Source of the DNA: JAQTRU01 sp041645555
GTDB lineage: Bacteria > Patescibacteriota > Patescibacteriia > Patescibacteriales > JAQTRU01
Length of the DNA stretch: 20,378 nucleotides
NCBI GenBank assembly: GCA_041645555.1
Contig: JBAZPX010000019.1
Location: forward strand, 1 to 20,378
Direction: 5' to 3'
The position numbers and the translations under genes are program-made. Of the stretch, positions 1-5,467 are shown one piece after another (within the stretch, counting starts at the first letter, position 1; the number at the start of each line of letters is the position of its first letter). A model generated the notes under the pieces. The model was not told where the DNA came from and did not search any database. It worked only from the letters and a program-made list of their open reading frames with translations.

Positions 1-56
1 TAGGGATTGGTTATTGTTTGGAATTTGTTTCTTGATTATTGATTATTTATGATTTT

Positions 57-2426
57 ATGTATTATAAAATAATTTCTCTAATATTAAGCTCGGCCCAAAA
101 CCCTGATTCAACCAGCGAGGTTTTTATCGCCCAGCCCGACGCCAATAAGGAAGCTTTGGCCGGGAAACTTTTCGCCCTGGTTGAAATTAATTCAAGAAGG
201 AGCGAGGCCTTAAAAATCATTAATTTTTTAATTAACGCCTTAAACCATAATTACTACCAAAACGAAAAAATAATCCTGCGGGAAAGGATAAGCACTTTAA
301 AAGTAGAGCATATTTTTGAAACCTCTCTGGCTAAAACCAACAAAGAGCTGGTTGATTTTTTAGAAAGAGAAAAAATAAATATTCCGCTGGCGGCTTTCAA
401 TATAGCCGTCGGCATAGTTTACGAAAATGAACTGCATTTTTCTAATCTCGGGAAAAACCGCTGCCTGCTTATTTACAAGCACCGGGAGGAGCCGAAGGCA
501 GCGTCCGGAAAAGTTAGAAGCGCTGCCAGGCCCCAACCGGAAGTGAGCTATAAAATCGCTGACATCGGTCAAAGTAAAAAAACTCAAGCCATAACCAGCG
601 GCGGGAAAAGCAAAGGGGCCGCTCCTCAAACCGGCGGGGCAATAAAATTATTTTCAAACATCATCAGCGGGGTAATCCCAACGGGCGGCTATTTCCTGTT
701 TACGAACGAAACTCTGCCCGAATATCTCTCCAGTAAACAGCTCGTTGATATTATAACAAAACTGCCTCCGGCCAGCGCAATCGAACAGATAAAAAATATC
801 CTAAGCGGCGTCAATGCCTACGTTTCTTTCCTGGGCATTCTCATAAAAAACACGGCGGGCCTAAAGGTGGCGGCGGAAAGAGAGCCGACCGCGGAAGTTT
901 CTGCTAAAGACTCAATCAGCCGCCTAAACTCCACGGAAGAGAAAACGGAAAAACTTCTTATGCCGTCGGGGCTGATAAACTTCAAAAAATGGCTTAAAAT
1001 CCCGGGGCTGATTTCGGCTAAAATAAAAACTCCGGATAGCGCCGCCCGCAACAAAAAAATCTTCCTGATAAAAGATAAAATATTTTTTAAGAAAAAACAA
1101 ACCTGGATTTTCGGGAAAAAAATAATCCTCCTCCTGCGGGATATTCTCGCTAATCTCCTCCGTCTCCTTATCTTTCTTTTCCGCGCCCTTACCAATAAAG
1201 AACAGGCCGGAATTTTAGCCGAAACAATTGCTGAAAAAATCAGGTCAAGCCGGGAGAATATAAAAGAAAAAGGCCGGCAGATTTATGGCTGGGTCAAAGG
1301 CCTTAATAAAAAAAATAAAATCTTTCTGGCTGCCGCCGTCGCCTGCCTCTTGCTGTTTATTATCAGCCTGTCCTTTACCGGCGTAAAGAATAAAATGGAA
1401 GCGGAAAAAATCGCCTTAAACGACCTGGTCCAAACGGTTGAGCAGAAGCAGAACCAGGTTGACGCCCATCTTCTCTATAATAACGAAGAGGGGGCAAAAA
1501 CTATTCTTGATGAGCTAAAAGGGCTGATAGAAAAGCTCCCCCAAGAAACGGACGCGCAAAAAGAATATTACGGGAAAATTGCGGAAAAGAACAACCAGCA
1601 GCTGGAAAAAATAAGGCATATTGTAAAAATTGAAACCGGAGCGGAATTGGCTGATTTTTCCAAGCTCAACAGCCAGACAAAAATTTCCAACATAATTTTA
1701 GCCGGCAATAAAATTTACGCGGGAGACGGAACGCAAAAAACGGTTTATACCCTGGATTTGTCTAAAAACCTGGTTACGGCCATTACCGACCTAAACCAGC
1801 CGATAAAAGATCTTCTCTACCCGGTCCTTGATAATAATAAAAATATTTATTATTTTAACGATAATTCCATTATCCAGCTTAAGACAGAAACGGAAGAAAT
1901 TTCTAATTTAACTATTGACCTGCCGGCGGCCCGAGAAAGTATCGTCGCCGCCACCGGCTATAATAACCTGCTTTATTTTTTAGAAAAAAAGGACGGGCAA
2001 ATCTACCGCTACCGGAAAGCCGAGGGCGGGTTTTCCTCAAAAGAAAAATGGATGAAGGATAAGGCGGATTTCTCTAAAGCTACGAGTTTCTCGATTGACG
2101 GCCAGGTTTATGTCTTAAACGCCGACGGGAGCGTCCTTAAATATCTAAAAGGGGAAAAACAGGACTTTGCCTTAAAAGCGATTGACCCGCCCCTTACCGC
2201 GGCTACAAAAATTATTGTTTCCCCGGAGTTGGAGTATATTTATATTTTAGAGCCGGCGAGCAAGCGCCTTGCTATCTTTAACAAAGCCGGAGAATTTTTA
2301 AGCCAATACCAATTTGACAAGCTTGATAATTTAAAAGATTTTGACGTAGATGAAAAGGGCAAAAAAATATATCTCTTAGACGGAACAAAAGTTTACGCCA
2401 TTGACGCCACGCATTTTAAAAAGTAA
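57..2426 (+). CDS. Membrane protein with degenerate PP2C-like domain and C-terminal beta-propeller
   Basis: About 789 residues from the ATG at 57. An in-frame TTG at 39 would add six residues; neither start has a Shine-Dalgarno, and an in-frame stop at 33-35 rules out a start further upstream. Residues about 1-270 resemble a PP2C/PPM phosphatase fold (LAKTNKEL, then NIAVGIVYENELHFSNLGKN, then a GGYFLFTNETL strand). The metal-binding Asp residues expected in the GDSR-like and TDG-like motifs are replaced (LGKNR, TNE), so it is probably not a normal phosphatase. A charged, partly hydrophobic linker leads to one clear transmembrane helix at about residues 422-442, a coiled-coil-like segment (about 446-524), and repeated strands at about 534-789 that look like an NHL/WD-type propeller. 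The propeller should face the outside. The role is unknown; a sensor or scaffold is only an inference. The HD gene follows after 19 nt. Confidence 0.8.
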   Translation: MYYKIISLILSSAQNPDSTSEVFIAQPDANKEALAGKLFALVEINSRRSEALKIINFLINALNHNYYQNEKIILRERISTLKVEHIFETSLAKTNKELVDFLEREKINIPLAAFNIAVGIVYENELHFSNLGKNRCLLIYKHREEPKAASGKVRSAARPQPEVSYKIADIGQSKKTQAITSGGKSKGAAPQTGGAIKLFSNIISGVIPTGGYFLFTNETLPEYLSSKQLVDIITKLPPASAIEQIKNILSGVNAYVSFLGILIKNTAGLKVAAEREPTAEVSAKDSISRLNSTEEKTEKLLMPSGLINFKKWLKIPGLISAKIKTPDSAARNKKIFLIKDKIFFKKKQTWIFGKKIILLLRDILANLLRLLIFLFRALTNKEQAGILAETIAEKIRSSRENIKEKGRQIYGWVKGLNKKNKIFLAAAVACLLLFIISLSFTGVKNKMEAEKIALNDLVQTVEQKQNQVDAHLLYNNEEGAKTILDELKGLIEKLPQETDAQKEYYGKIAEKNNQQLEKIRHIVKIETGAELADFSKLNSQTKISNIILAGNKIYAGDGTQKTVYTLDLSKNLVTAITDLNQPIKDLLYPVLDNNKNIYYFNDNSIIQLKTETEEISNLTIDLPAARESIVAATGYNNLLYFLEKKDGQIYRYRKAEGGFSSKEKWMKDKADFSKATSFSIDGQVYVLNADGSVLKYLKGEKQDFALKAIDPPLTAATKIIVSPELEYIYILEPASKRLAIFNKAGEFLSQYQFDKLDNLKDFDVDEKGKKIYLLDGTKVYAIDATHFKK

Positions 2427-2445
2427 AAAAATTAATTCTTTATAA

Positions 2446-3015
2446 ATGGAACAAAAGATTAAAAATATAATAATTTTTTTGAATGACATTGAGCGTCTGA
2501 AATCTGTTACGCGTCATTCCTGGACATCAACAGGCAGACAGGAAAGTGTGCCCGAACATTGCTGGAGAATGGCTCTTATGGCAATGATTTTAAAAGAAAA
2601 TTTTCCCGGAGTCGACATAGCTAGAGTAACGGAAATGTGCCTTATCCACGATTTCGGCGAGGTTTATGATGGGGATGTTCCGGCGTTTCTTAAAAATTCG
2701 GAGCATAAACTAATTGAAGAAAAAGCGATAAAAAAAGTTATTGAGCCATTGTCGGAAAACCTTCAGAATAGAATCATCGCCATTTACAAAGAGTTTGAAG
2801 ATTGGGTAACGCCGGAAGCGAAACTGGCAAAAGCCATTGATAAATTAGAAGTCCTTATCCAGCACAATGAAGCCGATATTTCGACCTGGATCCCGAAAGA
2901 ATATGAGTTAAATTTAACACACGGCCTTGAGTATAACAAATATAATGATTTTATAAAATCTTTTAGGAATATAGTTGACCAGATGACCAGAGATAAAATT
3001 TTAAAAAGAAAATGA
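2446..3015 (+). CDS. HD-domain 5'-deoxynucleotidase-like phosphohydrolase (YfbR/HDDC2 type)
   Basis: A 189-residue cytosolic protein of usual length for the YfbR/HDDC2 group of HD hydrolases, which dephosphorylate deoxyribonucleoside 5'-monophosphates. The metal ligands of the HD fold are visible: H38 in PEHCW, H68-D69 in LIHDFGEVYDGDVP, and D132 in AKAIDKLE. The N-terminal LKSVTRHSW segment matches the family's substrate-side motif. The start ATG lies 19 nt after the upstream stop and has no Shine-Dalgarno, so the gene is probably transcribed with its neighbour. It ends in TGA, which shows that TGA is a stop in this genome. The exact substrate cannot be read from the sequence; housekeeping nucleotide-pool control is the likeliest role. 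Confidence 0.87.
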   Translation: MEQKIKNIIIFLNDIERLKSVTRHSWTSTGRQESVPEHCWRMALMAMILKENFPGVDIARVTEMCLIHDFGEVYDGDVPAFLKNSEHKLIEEKAIKKVIEPLSENLQNRIIAIYKEFEDWVTPEAKLAKAIDKLEVLIQHNEADISTWIPKEYELNLTHGLEYNKYNDFIKSFRNIVDQMTRDKILKRK

Positions 3016-3036
3016 CAAATAAAATTATCAACATAC

Positions 3037-3067
3037 AAAAAAGACGGGAGCAAACCCCGTCTTTTTT
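3037..3067. terminator. Bidirectional Rho-independent terminator
   Basis: The stem GACGGG (3043-3048) / CCCGTC (3056-3061) has a seven-base loop. It is extended by A-run/T-run pairing and flanked by A and T tracts, so it works on both strands. It lies between the convergent HD gene and rplL. A second small hairpin, CTGCC/GGCAG (3074-3088), sits on the rplL side. Confidence 0.85.
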
Positions 3068-3108
3068 ATTTTTCTGCCTCTTCGGCAGGCAAGTCTATTT
3101 TTTGTCTT

Positions 3109-3552
3109 TTATTTTAGAGTTACCTTTGCTCCAGCTTCTTCTAAGGCCTTTTTCATGGTTTCCGCTTCTTCTTTCTTCACGCCTTCTTTTACCATCTTCG
3201 GAGCTCCGTCAACCAAGTCCTTAGCGTCTTTTAGGCCCATATCAGTAACGGCTCGGACCGCTTTAATTACGGCGATTTTACTTGCGCCAGCTTCAGTCAA
3301 CTCAACGTCAAAGCTGGTTTTTTCTTCAACCGGAGCGGCAGCGGCTGCCGGACCCGCCATCATCATGGCCGGAGCGGCGGCGGAAACGCCGAATTTATCT
3401 TCCAAGATTTTAACCAACTCGGCTAAATCAAGGACAGACATTTTTTCAATCTCCCCTACAAGGGATTTGAACTTTTCAGGAACTATTACTTCCTTTTTTT
3501 CTTCCTTGCCCGCCGAAGCGGTAGCGGAGGAGGACTTTGTTTCTTCTGGCAT
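3109..3552 (-). CDS. rplL: 50S ribosomal protein L7/L12
   Basis: A 147-residue stalk protein that recruits translation factors to the large subunit. The C-terminal domain (about residues 76-147) is well conserved: FDVELTEAG, KIAVIKAVRAVT, GLKDAKDLVDGAPK and the ending EEAGAKVTLK. The dimerisation domain (about 25-55) reads FKSLVGEIEKMSVLDLAELV and is followed by an Ala/Met/Pro hinge. Compared with the usual 120-130 residues it carries an N-terminal extension of about 20 residues rich in Ser, Ala, Lys and Glu. It follows rplJ after a 43-nt, almost purely AT spacer and has no Shine-Dalgarno. Expression should be set by the leader upstream of rplJ. Confidence 0.97.
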   Translation of the reverse strand: MPEETKSSSATASAGKEEKKEVIVPEKFKSLVGEIEKMSVLDLAELVKILEDKFGVSAAAPAMMMAGPAAAAAPVEEKTSFDVELTEAGASKIAVIKAVRAVTDMGLKDAKDLVDGAPKMVKEGVKKEEAETMKKALEEAGAKVTLK

Positions 3553-3595
3553 AAAATTATTTATTAGTTTATTATTTTATTATTTTATTTTTATA

Positions 3596-4120
3596 TTATT
3601 TTTTTTCACTAATTGCCTTTAAGACGCAGACTAAACCGCGCAGATTCCCAGACAAAACATGAACGAAACCGGAAATGGGGGCTTTTATGGAGCCGACCAT
3701 CTTGGCGTACAATTCCTGTTTGCCCGGCAAATTAGATAAAGTTTCCACCGTTTCCGAGGAAATAAACTTATTTTCCAAAATTCCGCCGGTAAAGCTAATT
3801 TTATCAGGCGTCCCCTTTTTAAATTGGCCGATAATTTTAGCCGGCGCCACTTCGTCTTCATAGCCGAAAACCGCGGCTACTTTTCCCTCGAAATCCCTGA
3901 TATTTAAATCTTTTATTCCACTGTCTTTAAAAGCCAGGTCTAACAAGGTTTTCTTGGCCACATAATATTCACTGCCTTCTTCTTTAAGCTTTTTCCTAAG
4001 GTCTTCATTTTCCTTAACCCCCAGGCCTTCAAATTTGGCAAAAATAACGGATTTGGCCTTTTTCAACTTTTCCGCCAAATCTCTTAAAATTTCCTTCTTT
4101 TGTTCTTTGGTTTTTGGCAT
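3596..4120 (-). CDS. rplJ: 50S ribosomal protein L10
   Basis: 174 residues, close to the usual 165-175. L10 anchors L7/L12 dimers to 23S rRNA. The N-terminal half has the family pattern KEQKKEILRDLAEKLKKAKS followed by VIFAKFEGL and, further on, YYVAKKTLLDLAF, then FTGGILENKFIS in the middle. The C-terminal helix that binds L7/L12 is present and the protein ends in Lys-Lys. The ATG has no Shine-Dalgarno. It is the first gene of an rplJ-rplL operon with its own promoter and attenuator; rplA and rplK are not adjacent. Confidence 0.96.
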   Translation of the reverse strand: MPKTKEQKKEILRDLAEKLKKAKSVIFAKFEGLGVKENEDLRKKLKEEGSEYYVAKKTLLDLAFKDSGIKDLNIRDFEGKVAAVFGYEDEVAPAKIIGQFKKGTPDKISFTGGILENKFISSETVETLSNLPGKQELYAKMVGSIKAPISGFVHVLSGNLRGLVCVLKAISEKK

Positions 4121-4127
4121 ATTTTTT

Positions 4128-4218
4128 CTACGAATTACGAATTAGTACGAATGTACGAATACAATACAAAACGTTTCAATGAAAATTCGTATATTCGTAA
4201 AGTATTTGTAATTCGTAG
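4128..4218. repeat. ACGAAT/ATTCGT repeat bounded by 11-bp inverted repeats
   Basis: Terminal arms CTACGAATTAC (4128-4138) and GTAATTCGTAG (4208-4218) are perfect inverted repeats. Between them the hexamer ACGAAT occurs in direct orientation four times in total and ATTCGT three times, so the whole 91 bp can fold into a long AT-rich hairpin. It occupies the rplJ 5' untranslated region, between the attenuator and the start codon. Confidence 0.7.
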
Positions 4219-4223
4219 TAAAT

Positions 4224-4250
4224 AAAAAAATCTGTGTTTTCAACCACAGA
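4224..4250 (-). terminator. Attenuator terminator of rplJ leader
   Basis: On the minus strand, TCTGTG-loop-CACAGA is followed by seven T (complement of 4224-4230). It lies about 100 nt upstream of the rplJ start, so it is a leader terminator. Its 5' arm is shared with the competing stem of the L10 leader. Confidence 0.75.
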
Positions 4251-4316
4251 CCAGAAAAAAACTAAAAATTAGCTTTTTACCTCGGCAGGTCTTATTCTTT
4301 GCCTGCTGTCTGTGGT
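4224..4316 (-). promoter_or_regulatory. Ribosomal protein L10 leader (rplJ-rplL attenuator)
   Basis: On the minus strand the transcript begins with ACCACAGAC (complement of 4308-4316). This can pair with GTCTGTGGT (complement of 4243-4251) to close a long-range stem. Inside is an internal stem, GCAGG/CCTGC, followed by CCTGCCGAGGT, which resembles the conserved core of the L10 leader family as I remember it. The 3' half of the closing stem overlaps the 5' half of the terminator at 4224-4250, so the two structures exclude each other. L10, free or with L7/L12, is the known ligand of this leader class. Confidence 0.75.
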
Positions 4317-4334
4317 AATTATTCAATTATCTAT

Positions 4335-4362
4335 ACAATAACACATCCTAAAAATATGTCAA
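4335..4362 (-). promoter_or_regulatory. Promoter of rplJ-rplL
   Basis: On the minus strand, TTGACA (complement of 4357-4362) and TATTGT (complement of 4335-4340) are separated by 16 bp, with a TGn extended -10. The first transcribed bases would lie just before the L10 leader stem, which supports the call. Confidence 0.7.
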
Positions 4363-4371
4363 GATGGGGAT

Positions 4372-4398
4372 GGGCATGCCCCCTTTCGGCAAAGGGGG
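4372..4398. repeat. Overlapping GC palindromes
   Basis: GGGCATGCCC (4372-4381) overlaps CCCCCTTT-CGGC-AAAGGGGG (4379-4398). Together they form a GC-rich patch in AT-rich surroundings, between the terminator of the hydrolase gene and the rplJ promoter. It resembles a short extragenic palindrome rather than a terminator, as no T-run follows on either strand. Confidence 0.6.
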
Positions 4399-4424
4399 TC
4401 GGGGGATTTTACAGTTAAACAAAT

Positions 4425-4464
4425 AAAAAATGGCCCAAGAAAATAACTTCCTTCCGGGGCCATT
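4425..4464 (-). terminator. Terminator of the SpoT-like hydrolase gene
   Basis: On the minus strand, AATGGCCC and GGGCCATT pair around a loop of about 20 nt and are followed by TTTT. It lies 22 nt past the stop codon. Confidence 0.7.
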
Positions 4465-4485
4465 ATAATTCTAACTTCATTGCAA

Positions 4486-5139
4486 TTAAATGGCGGACAA
4501 ACATGGCGCAGTGCTCCCTCTATCTAAGGAGAAAGACAAGGTTGGCTGAACATACTTACGGGAAAGAGATTTGAGCTCTTCCGGCCAAAGGCTTATTTTT
4601 TCCAGTTCTTCAGCGGGAATAAATTTTTTCGCCAAAGGAATGTGGAACTCCAGCGTTTCTTCGGCAACGCTTTGCCGTTTCCGGGCAGGCAAAAATTCAA
4701 GCGTCCTCATATTATGGATTCGGTCCGCCAGCCGAACCAACACTACGCGGTAATCTTTCTCCGCCGCTGCGATTAGCTTGGCCCGATAAACCGTATCCTG
4801 ATCGCCGACCTTAGTCATGCCGTCAACCAGGAAAGCCACTTCGGGGCCGAAATATTGCCTGATCTCGGCAATCGTAACCCTAGTGTCTTCCACCGTATCA
4901 TGCAGAACCCCGGCGGCAATAACCACGGCTGATTGCCCAATATCAAGCAATAATTCAGCCACGGCCAATAAATGGAAAATAAAATCTTCGCCGGAAAATC
5001 TTTTCTGGCCGTAATGCGCGTTTGCGGCAAAGCAGCAAGCCCTTTTTACCAACTCTTTTCCGGCTTCATATAAGCCGCTGGCATCCAGCTTTTTAAAGAA
5101 GCCTTCCGCCATCCTCTTAAGAACGTCCGATACATCCAT
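4486..5139 (-). CDS. Stand-alone SpoT/RelA-type HD domain, (p)ppGpp hydrolase-like
   Basis: 217 residues from the ATG at 5139. A GTG nine bases earlier overlaps the Shine-Dalgarno AAGGAGG, which has ideal 8-nt spacing to this ATG, so the ATG is preferred. The HD hydrolase signature of the Rel/SpoT family is complete: HYGQKRFSGEDFIFH (about residues 42-56), GVLHDTVEDT (about 77-86, with His-Asp and Glu-Asp), and VRLADRIHNMRTLEF (about 135-149). Known members with this domain remove the 3'-pyrophosphate of (p)ppGpp using Mn2+. The synthetase, TGS and ACT domains of full-length SpoT are absent, so this is the small alarmone hydrolase (Mesh1-like) layout. It is cytosolic, monocistronic, and divergent from the ATP-grasp gene. 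A different nucleotide substrate is possible. Confidence 0.88.
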   Translation of the reverse strand: MDVSDVLKRMAEGFFKKLDASGLYEAGKELVKRACCFAANAHYGQKRFSGEDFIFHLLAVAELLLDIGQSAVVIAAGVLHDTVEDTRVTIAEIRQYFGPEVAFLVDGMTKVGDQDTVYRAKLIAAAEKDYRVVLVRLADRIHNMRTLEFLPARKRQSVAEETLEFHIPLAKKFIPAEELEKISLWPEELKSLSRKYVQPTLSFSLDRGSTAPCLSAI

Positions 5140-5147
5140 CGAATTCA

Positions 5148-5154
5148 CCTCCTT
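5148..5154 (-). promoter_or_regulatory. Strong ribosome binding site deciding the hydrolase start
   Basis: On the minus strand AAGGAGG ends 8 nt before the ATG at 5139. It overlaps the alternative GTG start at 5148, which is therefore rejected. Strong Shine-Dalgarno motifs are rare in this window. Confidence 0.8.
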
Positions 5155-5222
5155 CTCTCCGGAAAAACTGCGTTATAATTGCAACATCTTCAAAAGAACG
5201 AACAAAAAACAGACTTTATTTT

Positions 5223-5250
5223 ATTATAGCAAGCGGCGAAAAAAAATCAA
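5223..5250 (-). promoter_or_regulatory. Promoter of the SpoT-like hydrolase gene
   Basis: On the minus strand TTGATT (complement of 5245-5250) is followed after 16 bp by a consensus TATAAT (complement of 5223-5228). This predicts a 5' untranslated region of about 75 nt. Confidence 0.6.
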
Positions 5251-5375
5251 ATACAAGACTTGAGAAAATTTCCTTTTTGCCATCTCTAACCCCGGGCATT
5301 CGGGATAGAAAAATTAAACATTTTATGCGATCAAATAAAATGCGAAGTTAAAAAATTTTTTTTCATTCTTAGCTA

Positions 5376-5404
5376 TTGACAATTGTTTCTATAAAAATTA
5401 TAAT
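5376..5404 (+). promoter_or_regulatory. Fully consensus sigma-70 promoter of the ATP-grasp gene
   Basis: TTGACA (5376-5381), a 17-bp spacer and TATAAT (5399-5404): both hexamers and the spacing are perfect. An 8-bp inverted repeat, CATTTTAT (5319-5326) / ATAAAATG (5335-5342), lies about 35 bp upstream of the -35. The rest of the 5155-5375 spacer is AT-rich with no other recognised element apart from the divergent promoter. Confidence 0.85.
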
Positions 5405-5452
5405 TTAGTAAGCGAGAGTATTTTTATACCTTTTATTATTAAAAAATTTTCT

Positions 5453-5458
5453 AGGAGG
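5453..5458 (+). promoter_or_regulatory. Ribosome binding site of the ATP-grasp gene
   Basis: AGGAGG lies 9 nt before the ATG at 5468 and fixes that start. Confidence 0.85.
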
Positions 5459-5467
5459 AAAAAAATT

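Noticed and set aside
818..1195. A 125-codon minus-strand frame with an Arg-rich start
   Set aside because: It is antisense to the first gene; the Arg runs come from TCC/CTC codons of the real frame. No start signal or family.
3013..3015. Recoded TGA (Gly) as in Gracilibacteria
   Set aside because: TGA here ends a full-length HD protein next to a terminator, and no conserved gene in the window has in-frame TGA.
3155..3622. A 155-codon plus-strand frame over rplL
   Set aside because: It is fully antisense to rplL, which is certain.
5281..5345. tRNA or small RNA gene in the spacer before the ATP-grasp gene
   Set aside because: Only short hairpins (CCCG/CGGG and CATTTTAT/ATAAAATG) are seen; there is no cloverleaf, no TTC loop and no terminator.
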